Source of the DNA: Rhabditoides inermis
Lineage: Eukaryota > Nematoda > Chromadorea > Rhabditida > Rhabditidae
Length of the DNA: 64,000 nucleotides
NCBI GenBank assembly: GCA_963966185.1
Contig: CAWZYM010000217.1
Span: 478,501-542,500 of the forward strand
Direction of reading: 5' to 3'
The position numbers and the translations under genes are program-made. Each line of letters opens with the position of its first letter. Positions within the stretch are counted from its first letter, which is position 1. Shown piece by piece: positions 49,301 through 64,000 of the stretch. The notes beneath the pieces are model-generated. The model worked only from the letters and a program-made list of their open reading frames with translations, was not told where the DNA came from and ran no database searches.

Positions 49301-51618
49301 AAACAGAAAAACCACAGCGACGATGATATAGACTAGATAAAGGGACCAGAAGTCTGAAAGAATCAGTGGCAACCTTTACCATTGTCGAGTCACCTTTCGG
49401 GCAAGTATCTCCTTTGAACCCGCAAAGTGGAGTGGACAAAGGCTGAATGCCTCCGTAGTTGATCCATAGCTCGGCGTCACTTTCGTATGTCGGAGTAAAG
49501 ACCATAGCAAGTCCAGATGCATCCGCACTAGATATATTAGCGGCAATGAGAACCGTCTCATTTCTCGCCAGTCGGTAGAGGAAGAAGAACGGGTCACGAG
49601 TCATGTTCGCGTTTATGGATACATCGCCTGTCAGGCCTGCAACACATCTTCTAGCAACCGCCTTATCTCGCACCCACCACTGAACCGTCCGACACAATTT
49701 TGCATGAACGTCTGTGCATCCCACTGTCCTCCGGTGACTAGCAGGGTCTTCTCGACTGCCCTTCCCGCCAGGTAGACGGCGTCGTGCAGATGGCGTGAGT
49801 ACGAGCCCAGCTGGAACCATGTCGACATGACTACATGAAGATGTAGTCATGTATGCTCACCGCGCTGTTGTTCTGGTTGTTCACGCAGTCGATCGATTGA
49901 CAGTAGAAGGGATGCTCGCGAATGCGTGGCAGCAGCTGAACGATGATGCTCATAGTCTGTTCACTGTTACTATCGCCTACGTTCTTCTGGAACTCTTCCA
50001 GCTCGCTGCGATTCGCGATTTTGTCGCTGATATCGATCTGAACAACGGTAGGTGATGTGAATAATACACAGGTGTATGCTACCACTAGTGTGTTCATGGC
50101 TCCCTCCCTCGCAGCAGAGTCCAGTCCCCCGTTGCGAGTGTCCTCCCACAGAGGCGTCAGACCGTTCGCCACTAGACAATCACCATGAATGCATATGAAG
50201 AAAGGTGAAATCAACCAACACTTGGTCTTGCCGAGCTCGCTTTGTCCGTAGATCAGGCCACGCATAGCCATCAGAATGAACACGAACTCTGGCCCTGTCA
50301 TGCCAGCCTCGTGAATACGCGAGAAGAACTGGCGCCGCGAACTAGATGTATCGAGACACACGAGGAAAACTGAACGGCTGTTAAACACACGTATGTATCT
50401 CGTCAAACACCCCTCGCCCGATCCTTGGCCTTTTCCAGCTGGGACATGTACATTATGTCGTCATTCGTTTTCAATTTGGTTTTAATGCGTATCTGCGATT
50501 TGTAAGAGGTATCATCGGAGATAACTGCCTGAAATATGAAGACATATGTCTTCTGACGTAAGCGTTTTATCCTTGTCAAAACACTCTTCGGAGCTCATAC
50601 GGGTTGCTTCTCGTATTCCGAAAAACAGCCAAGTGTTGAAGCCTCGAAGACCAAAACACAACAGCAAGTAACCTATAACAAAGTAAAACAGTTCCTACGT
50701 CAAAATCTGCTATCATCTGATCGCAGTAGTCTAGTTGATTGGAAGTATAGAGAATGCCAATCTCCGTCCATTGAAAATGAGCGAGCGTTGCTAGCACAGA
50801 GTAGGCCAGACTAAAAGCAATTCTATATCATACGATAGACACACGATCAACCTCCTTGAGTTTGGCATGATCGACGCGAGTTGAGAAAATCTGTCCACGT
50901 TGGCGATCTCGGCAGCTGTATTGAACCCCCAGACAACCAAGGGGACACCATAGAATGTGGAGAGGATACCAGCGGAGATAGTGGCTGAAGGAAAGAGGAG
51001 TGAGTAGTTACTAAACAACATCATATCAGAAGGTACCGGAGAGACAAGGTGGTCCAATAATGAGATCCACAACTTTGTTTTGCATGAACTTTACTGCGAT
51101 ACCGGCAGACATGGCCTCATCGCACTCTGACGTATTGAGTTGAAAGCTGAAATTTAAATACAAAACACTTGCATGTGAAAATATGAGGAAATGAATTTTT
51201 GTCTACTAATCGATGGAATGTATCAAACTGAGCAGATTTATGCCCAAGTCATACCCGGTTTCATTGTTCGTTTACAATTTCTATGGTTGTATCGGCAAAA
51301 GTGTTTCATCATAGTTTCATATCATGGATCTAACTCTTTGGTAGTACATTGATATCGAAATACCTGAACGTGTATTGTGTCATGAGTCCTTCTCTCTTGA
51401 GTTTGTCCATGGCAATCCCAACGGCTCCTCCATTCTTCGCCCATCCTATATCATCTGGCATTGAGTTTTCAGCTATCATCATACCAACGTTTATCTGGAA
51501 TTGAATGCTAAAAATCTATAAGTAGTTGCAACAAAATAATAAGAGTAATAATCACCGTTCGTTGGCATAGGAAATGAGGAAATAGGAGTAATAGCAAACG
51601 TAACGTTCTAGCTTTCAT
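46314..51618 (-). CDS. Receptor-type guanylyl cyclase A
   Basis: Single-pass receptor producing cGMP; nematode family members act mostly in sensory neurons. The ATG at 51618 opens a signal peptide ([18 protein letters not shown]). The extracellular ANF-receptor-like ligand domain runs from about 51494 to 49400 ([48 protein letters not shown]). A TM segment follows at about 49365-49270 ([20 protein letters not shown]). The kinase-homology domain (about 49190-47700) has [12 protein letters not shown] where an active kinase has HRD, so it is a pseudokinase. A coiled-coil linker ([19 protein letters not shown]) and a cyclase domain (about 47350-46560) follow: [24 protein letters not shown] and [17 protein letters not shown] carry the metal-binding Asp residues, guanine-specifying Glu and the catalytic Arg, so it should be active. 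The tail is proline-rich and ends TQDIL. Many small exons; not all boundaries were fixed. Confidence 0.9.
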
Positions 51619-52135
51619 GTTGTTATTGTGAATTGTTTTCTGATAAGAATTTTTATATACATTGTAAGACTTCGTTTTAAACAAGAAGGTTTTCACTGTA
51701 ATTACGATTTACTCAATGTAAAAAAAGAAAGTAGTTCAAAAGGTATAGGTATCGGTACAGATGTTTTTGACACACATGATACCTAAAATAGTAGAGCCGC
51801 ACACGAGTTTGACCCTTTCCGCGAAGAGAATTAGGGTGGTTAGAGAAAGACCAGCGCATGTTGAATGATGGTTTCTTTTCGGCAAAACTTTCTGTTAGTA
51901 GCGGGAGTCGAACCAGCGTTCAACCTACTTGAAGCGAGAGTGTTACTAATACGCCACGAGGTCATGTGTGAGGGACAGCGAAATGGGAATATGAACGCCA
52001 GGAATACGTGTGCAGTACAAACACCGGGATAGCTGCAAAAAATTATCATGCTCTAGTTAGCACCGCGGTGCCAGATAGAGCGCGAGAATTTTTTGATCGG
52101 AAAATGCTGAGCTAGTTGCGCGCTTAGTATACGTG
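51619..52135. other. Intergenic, upstream of rGC-A
   Basis: Presumed promoter of rGC-A. A tRNA-like sequence sits at 51896-51960 (minus). Nothing else recognised. Confidence 0.45.
51896..51960 (-). pseudogene. tRNA-like sequence (degenerate)
   Basis: The minus strand has a box-A-like TGGCGTATTAGTAA and a box-B GGTTCGACTCCC at the spacing of a tRNA gene, but the 7-nt segments that should form the acceptor stem do not pair. Either a tRNA pseudogene or a SINE-type Pol III promoter remnant. Confidence 0.45.
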
Positions 52136-52264
52136 TTTAAAGAAGAACTCCGGGGAAAGAGTGAGCTGGCCCCGATGAGGCCAAACTATGTGCGCTCTAA
52201 TCAATCTTTTGGCGCGAAAATGGGTGAACGAGAAGTAATCGATAGAAATCAACAAAAACACGGG

Positions 52265-52315
52265 ACGGCGTTTGAACCGGCGAAAGCAGGCGGAGCTACA
52301 GCTACCAGCTGAGGC
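52265..52315 (-). pseudogene. tRNA-like fragment 1 inside the inverted-repeat segment
   Basis: The minus strand shows a box-A-like TCAGCTGGTAGC (about 52301-52312) and a box-B-like CCGGTTCAAAC (about 52270-52280). Too short and unpaired for a functional tRNA. Confidence 0.35.
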
Positions 52316-52504
52316 TGTCCGTCGTTGGATTGTTTCGTTTGTCGTTTGTCACGGAATCGGATTGGTAAATTCAAAATGCAATTTTTGAATGCTATCAAAA
52401 TTTTAACTAGTGGGCAAAAATCCCAAATGATTGACTGAATCTTACACAAGTTATGATTCGCAGGCACATTGCTACGGTAGCAAGGTTTCAGCAAAACACC
52501 AGAC

Positions 52505-52580
52505 GTAGAGTGGATTCGAACCCGCGACATGAACCAGCCGAACAGTTTGCTAGGCGAATCTCTTACCGGTTGCGCCATAG
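52505..52580 (-). pseudogene. tRNA-like fragment 2 inside the inverted-repeat segment
   Basis: The minus strand shows TGGCGCAACCGGTAAGAG (box A) and GGGTTCGAATCC (box B). The T-stem pairs poorly and no acceptor stem forms. Confidence 0.4.
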
Positions 52581-52802
52581 TGGCGATGAGAGCAATTTGC
52601 TAGTATTGAGACATCTAGTTGATTTGCGATCAATCAAAGACGGACTGTGCGAAGGAAAACCATTCATTTTCAGCTGAAACGTATGTTTTCGAAAACAATC
52701 AAATCGTCTCTCATGCTTGTGTCTCATCATTGTTTTCTTCACAAAAACTACAAGCGCGCAGTAGATTGTAGATCATCGCTCAATGAAAGGATCATGCCAT
52801 GT

Positions 52803-52880
52803 CCTCAATGGCGCAGTCGGTTAGCTGTTAACCTAGCAGGGCCTGCGCTCTGTCGCAGGTTCGAGTCCTGCTACCGCACG
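52803..52880 (+). pseudogene. tRNA-like sequence 3 inside the inverted-repeat segment
   Basis: The plus strand shows TGGCGCAGTCGGTTAG (box A, 52809) and GGTTCGAGTCC (box B, 52858). A good five-pair T-stem forms (GCAGG/CCTGC), but the acceptor-stem halves (tcctcaa / TACCGCA) do not pair. It is the best tRNA-like candidate in the window, yet not a credible functional gene. Confidence 0.45.
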
Positions 52881-53301
52881 TGTTTTACTTTCTTTCAAAT
52901 TCGACTGTGCTCTTAGTTACCGTACCACCCGTTCGTGGTCTGTTCCCCCATGGGGGAGATGGTGGGTCTTTTTCAATTTTTTGCCAATTTTATCATATTC
53001 GTGATCGCCAACCATGATTTCCCCTAATCACCGGGAACTCTATTTTCCCCCGGAGTTCTTCTTAAATAACTAGTATTCGTGGGTGTAAAACATAGGCGTG
53101 AAAAGACAAAATAAACACACATTAACTTATCGTTCGTTCACCAAAAGAAACAGTAAACAGTAGCCAACATGGTTTCACTCAAATCGCATCCCTCTACCTC
53201 TACTACAGTGAATGTGTATAAAAAGTTTGGGTAAAAATGTGTTTTCGCATAAAAAATTCATGTTTTATTTAAATCGCATTGAATGTGTTGTGACAAAGCT
53301 A

Positions 53302-56300
53302 TCATAGTATTCCTTCAGCTCTTGAGGTCTCTTGTGATGTGTAAGTGACTCTATAATCATGCATTGGCGGCGTATGAAGACGGGTCGGAGACTGCGGGCG
53401 GTGAGCTTGTGAACTCTGCGCAAACAGATCTTGATCCTCATCGGTCACTTCTCCCACACGACCACGCAGCCAGAATGTTTCCATCACTCCTTTGCCCTAA
53501 AGAAGAATGTTTCTATTTCCGTGTTCTCTTTGTTCTATCAATACGATTACTTTTATTATCACTTCTCCTCTAGATTCCGTGACGTATCCTCCGACTTTAG
53601 TAAGCAGGTCATTTGCTTCCGCTGACATGTGAATCATTGCGGCTGGAATTTCATCAGAATAAGAAAGTTGGATCAGGTTCTCACGTTTTCCGTTGCTCTC
53701 CATGCGACTGGCAGTGTTGACGGAATCCCCGAAGAGACAGTAGCGAGGCATCGTCAGACCAACCACTCCCGACACACACGGGCCTGTTGCACAATCAATC
53801 AAACATCTTCTCACACGAGAACCATGAACGTACCCGTGTGGAATCCAATTCGAATGTTCGTCTTCTCATTTGGCAGATGTGCGATTCGAAATGATTTCAC
53901 GGTTTTCATAATGCTTAGGGACATCTCTGATATATCTTTGACATGTTGGTTTCCATTTCTCTTTGGAAGACCGGACACACAAAGGTAGCCGTCTCCGATG
54001 GTTTCCACCTAAACAATATTGTTATATCTTTAAACATACTCTAAAATATAATTGTGTCATTAAGAAAGTTTAAAAAAGCTGTTTGTACCTTATAAACTCC
54101 GTTTTCTTCGATTATAGTGTCAAACATTGTGTATAAATCATTGAGGAGTGTGACTATCTGAAAAGATGCGTGCATATATTCTAACTTACAATTTCATTAC
54201 CTGTAGAGGTGAGCTTTTTGCTGCTAGTTTTGTGAACTGAACAACATCCGAGAAAAATATAGTAACAGATTCAAACGATTCTGGTTCCACTGATTGTCCC
54301 AGTTTCAGCTTGTCGGCCACTTGTCTGCAAGATGTGGATGTCAATGCCTGAGTGTTTGGACTACTAACTGTGGCAGCATCCTGTACAGTAGCACGTCGCT
54401 TTTCTTCTTCTCTTCCACCAGTTCCTTCATTCGTTCTTCCACTTCTTCCTCCAGTGAACCAGCGTATTCTTCCATGATGTGGAACACGTGATCCATTAGG
54501 TTCTTCTGCCGACTAGTGTTCATGGATTTGATGAGGTTTTTCGCCACATCCATCGTTGGTCGTTCTGCCGGAATCTCACTCCAACAATCACGGATCAAGT
54601 GCAGCTGAAAAAAACTATTATCATATTCAGCATATTCTCGAGAGAATCCATACCATAGCAGGATTCACATCGATGTCCAAAACAGAAATGTCAGGTCGCG
54701 GCGGTCTCAGACCTCCTTTCTTGATCAGATATATAAGTTCTGCAAACAAAATATCATTCTTAGTATATTCATTTTTCTTTCTTTGGCACGAGTTGTTAAA
54801 AACCCGTATAAATTATTCTTATTTATCTTTGATATCGTTCTGAATATGACCTTCAACACTTTCACTCCTGTTCTCGATGTCCCAGGCCGATTTCCTAGTG
54901 ATCAGTTCGCTGCAAATGATTGCGAACGCATACACATCTGCTTCCTTCGATTCGCCTCCTCCAGATCGCAGAATCTCCGGCGCAACCCACAACAGTTCTA
55001 AAAACAAAACAATAACGTTTGCCTTTTCCATTTATGTATTTCCCTCACTTTTCTTGCTTGCTTTCTCCATGTTCTTGACCGCTTGCAGACCGTAGTCTCC
55101 AATTTTCACCTAAAAGACTTCACCTGAAGATTAAAAAAATAGATCTGACTCACCTGCCAGGAGTCGTCAACAAGACAAGAATTCGATCGCAAATCGCCGT
55201 GGCATCCGACAAACGAGTCATGGAGGAATGCGAGACCCTAAAGAATCAATGATATGAAATGTATCGGTAGAACTCACGTTAGCGATGTCACGCACAATGC
55301 AGTAGATGAAGAAAGTATCTACGGTGAGGGATCCGCGAGTAATGAGATTCTGGAACGCATAAGTCACAATGAACATGCTATGGAACATACGGCGAGGCTT
55401 CCCCGACTGCACAGTTTCCACACCGCCATGTACTCCGGCCCGTCCATTGACAGACCAATGAACTTTGCCAGGTTGTCGTGGTCAAGTTTGCGCATCTGGT
55501 AGTTAGTTTAAGAACACTAATCGATTTACTTAGGATTACCTTCCGAAACCAATCAAAATCCTGGTTGTTAAGCCGCGAAACCTGATGTTTCGATACGATC
55601 ACTGCGTCATTGTGAAGCAAGTATAAGCCTTTGTTGGATTGAATCTGAACAACTTATGTTGTGTCGTGTTGGGATGAAGTGACACCGACCTGGCTCTCGA
55701 TGGTGACTCTCGTGGAGACAGACTGGGTGCCATGCGATTGCATCGAACGCATACTCCGGTCGTTGTGACTCTGAAATGTTTGACTATAGACACGTCTTAT
55801 TTCCTCTTAACCTTAGATGGCGGCTTTCGAAGCGATGTGTGTGGTATTTGCCACTCGGCGTTCAATTTTTCCTCTTCTAACTTTTTGTTTCTAAAACAGC
55901 TATTAGTGGAAGCATTTTCGAATGACAGTTCTACCGAATGACGATGCAAATAAAGATTGCAGCAAGCGTAGCAAGGATGAGTAACAAAACTCCGACAACC
56001 CCGACGTATATCCCATATGTGTCCCAGAACTCTAGAATGAGAAAAAGAGATTCATTGAACTCTTGACAAACGTACCTTTCGGACACGAGTCTCCCAAGAA
56101 TCCGCAGATAGGCGTGGAAAGGGGCTTGATTCCGCCGTAGTTCACCCACATTTCAGCGTCCGACTCGTAGTTTGGAGTGAATGTCTGAATAGAATACAGT
56201 AATGGAATAGAAACAGCTCTCTTCTGCGAACCATCATGACTGCCTGCATATCAGCGTTTGTGATATTTGCTGCTGTTAATATGCTCTCATCGCGTGCCAG

Positions 56301-58218
56301 TCGATACAGGAAGAACGAAGGCTTGCGAGTGATGTTCGAGTTGATGATCACTTCACCCGTCAGACCTGAACAAGTTTGTGACATGACATACAACTTGTTT
56401 ATTACTTTCACATCCTGACCAATTAACCTTATTCTTTAAATGCAAGTGGTCATATCTAGTGTAAAACATAGATGGATACATGTTGCTCACCGCTGAAGTT
56501 CCCCTGACAGTTCTGCATGAATGTGTCCGGATCCCATTGTCCGCCTCCCTTCAGAGTCGCCTCGATCGCCCTGCCTGCCATGTAGACCGCGTCGTGTAGG
56601 TGCCGCGAGTATGTACCGCGCTGAAAACATATCCAGACTTCGCCATTCAGCAAATGCTTCAAACGTACCTCGGTGGAGTTCTGAATATTGACGCAGTCGG
56701 GTGTGTGGCAGTAGAATGGGTGCTGGCGGATGCGGGGCAGCAGCTGCCTCTGGAACTCTTCCATCTCCGTCGTGTTCGCGACCGCGTCACTGATGTCGAT
56801 CTGCAAGAATGAGTCGCAGATGTTCCTGTCCACTCACCACGAGTAGATTCATCGCGCCTTCCTTTGCCGGTGCATCTAGCCCATCCGCGTTACCATCCAC
56901 CGTGTCTTCCCAAAATGGTGTCAAGCCATTTTCAACTGAAATTGTAAATGTGAATCTGTGAATAATATGATCACTGCCTCACGCTTTCCCTTGCCGAGCT
57001 GACTCTGTCCATAGACGATACTCCTCATCGCAAGCAGCACGTACACAAACTCATTACCTGTCAACAACTCAGTTTCAATCTCTTCTCATGTTCACTGTAC
57101 CTGACATCCCCATATCATGTATCGTTGAAAAGAATGTTCGTTTAGCCTTGACGGTATCGATACAAATGATGAAAACTGAAACCCCAGTCTATGTGTATTG
57201 TTATGTGTTTCTCACCCCTAGCCCGATGTTTAGCCCTCGTGAGCTGCGATTGGAAGGTGGTATTGGAGCTCATGTCGAGTTTGATTTTCACTGTCGTCGA
57301 AGCGATGTAGGTCGTGTCGTCGGACAATGCATACTAAAAACAACTGTTGAAGGAAACACTTGAAAAGTACTAATCAGACACAAACCCTCAAAGTGTGTAC
57401 AACACTTCGAATTCTCATGGCAAAGCGATCATTACCTCCAGGTCAGCTATCATTCCATCGCAATAGTCAGCAGCGTCAGACGTGTAGAGAATGCCTATTT
57501 CCGTCCATTTGAAGTGGGCTAGCATTGAGACAGCTCCATATGCAAGACTCAACAAAATAGATCATCTATTAAAAATTGTGATTATCAAACCTTCTTGAAT
57601 TCGGCATGATGGAAACAATTTGAGGGAATCGATTCATGTTGGCGACTTCTGCCGCAGTGTTGTATCCCCAAACCACGAGAGGGACACCATAGAACGTAGA
57701 TAGAATACCGGTAGGTATCGTGGCTATAAGATATTGTATAATAATATTGATTGTTACGCCATATCTAGTTTTGTTACAGACTGCGATGCTCAACTGACCC
57801 GATAAACAAGGCGGTCCAATGATGAGATCAACTGCCTTGTCTCTCATGAAATCAATCGCTACTCCTGCCGCCCAAGACTCATCACACTCAGAAGTGTTCA
57901 CTTGGAAACTAAAATATATTTTTTAAAACCATTTAGTGGGATGACGGTACTAGTGAAGAACACAGTACAACTTACGCCAATTGATACGATGTCATGTATC
58001 CCTCATTTTTGAGCTTGTCCATCGCAATACCTACTGCTCCTCCGTTCATTGCCCAGCCAATATCACTGGGCATAGTTGTCTCGGCAATCATCATGCCGAC
58101 TTTGATCTGATAAACAAATGCTCCAATAACACACACTTTCTGTACTTACCGTTCGTTGTCCTTGACAAGTAGTGAACCATGCCAAAAATAAAAATAGTAG
58201 TAAACATGTTTTATTCAT
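53302..58218 (-). CDS. Receptor-type guanylyl cyclase B
   Basis: Second gene of the tandem trio, with the same layout as rGC-A. The ATG at 58218 starts a signal peptide ([20 protein letters not shown]). The ligand domain follows ([47 protein letters not shown]), with TM at about 56030-55960 ([20 protein letters not shown]). The kinase-homology domain includes [20 protein letters not shown], the linker [20 protein letters not shown], and the cyclase domain (about 54300-53500) [20 protein letters not shown] and [12 protein letters not shown] with catalytic residues intact. The C-terminus [19 protein letters not shown] closely resembles that of rGC-A but lacks its proline run. Upstream rGC-C ends only about 210 bp from this start codon, so the promoter is compact or lies within the neighbour. 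Confidence 0.9.
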
Positions 58219-58425
58219 AATGCGAAATGCTGATTCGTAAGTGTTAAACAGGACTTATATATGTAGTAGGGTGGGTCTTCAGTTTGTGAACAACTCATGA
58301 AAAGGTTTTCGAAGCGAGGTACTGAGTGATATCTTGTCGATCACAAAGGGCTTCGATTCAACGAAAAGAGGCTACAACACAATGCGAGCATGATGTCTGA
58401 GATCCGAACAGGAACTGAATCATGG

Positions 58426-63847
<5,422 letters not shown>

Positions 63848-64000
63848 GGATATAGTGTCCAAGTGAGTGGATGAAACGCGGCTGAGCCGTTTTATCTTTT
63901 GCCTCGTTGGTTTGAAGCGGGGCTTCATTTTGAAATCGAGGGGAGCAGGTTGCAGATTGGAAACAGGAGAGGCTTCCCCCAACCCATACACACCACGTGT
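63848..64000 (-). promoter_or_regulatory. Upstream flank of rGC-C
   Basis: Only 153 bp before the window ends. The frame stays open upstream of the chosen ATG, with a basic non-signal-like stretch, but the Met at 63847 is directly followed by a hydrophobic signal peptide and is preferred. Confidence 0.4.

Larger units (their letters stand above)
52136..53067. mobile_element. Segment bounded by about 22-bp inverted repeats, with tRNA-like modules
   Basis: The left end TTTAAAGAAGAACTCCGGGG (52136) and right end CCCCGGAGTTCTTCTTAAA (ending about 53066) are inverted copies about 0.93 kb apart. The interior has no coding frame but carries three tRNA-like motif pairs (see separate entries). Looks like a non-autonomous element; no target duplication was identified with certainty. 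Its remaining sequence is not recognised. Confidence 0.5.

Noticed and set aside
52803..52880. Functional tRNA gene
   Set aside because: Box A, box B and the T-stem look right, but the acceptor stem does not pair, so it is listed only as tRNA-like.

Overview
This window is eukaryotic DNA from a nematode, most likely a rhabditid. Genes are split into many small exons by short GT-AG introns (some under 50 nt). Several acceptor sites sit directly before start codons, as expected for spliced-leader trans-splicing. The gene content is nematode-typical: an Srt chemoreceptor, DEG/ENaC channels, three receptor guanylyl cyclases and a vinculin that matches my memory of C. elegans DEB-1 closely. Long CT/GA microsatellites fill many introns. 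Exon coordinates were worked out by hand from splice consensus, reading phase and homology, and should be trusted to within a few bases.

Layout. 423-3617 (+): Srt-type chemoreceptor, 5' end unresolved. 3618-6476: repeat-rich spacer with a foldback element (4116-4660) and a LINE relic (5409-5612). 6477-16262 (-): vinculin (deb-1), 30 core exons, about 1001 aa, plus an extra in-frame exon in intron 1 and an internal alternative first exon that would give a tail-only isoform. 18275-20506 (+): Gi/o-class G-alpha, 354 aa. 21093-24209 (-) and 25691-29151 (-): tandem DEG/ENaC channel genes with the same 16-exon plan. 31402-35933 (-): DUF4140/DUF4139 protein like C. elegans F37C4.5. 38240-41766 (-): proteasome subunit alpha-5, with a 512-bp tandem repeat in one intron. 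42019-42660 (+): small protein with a possible PTB-like fold. 42841-46194 (+): LACTB-like mitochondrial serine hydrolase, with an ISCU iron-sulfur scaffold gene (43656-44418, -) nested antisense in its fourth intron. 46314-51618, 53302-58218 and 58426-63847 (all -): three tandem receptor guanylyl cyclases. Between the first two cyclases lies a 0.93-kb inverted-repeat-bounded segment with tRNA-like modules.

The genes do not form one pathway. The chemoreceptor, G-alpha, DEG/ENaC channels and receptor guanylyl cyclases are the kinds of molecule used in nematode sensory signalling. Vinculin, the proteasome subunit, ISCU and LACTB are structural or housekeeping. The most notable observations are the two non-canonical vinculin exons, sharply bounded near-identical tracts shared by paralogs (gene conversion), an unusually high number of GC-AG introns, and a foldback element with an apparent empty-site copy 1 kb away.
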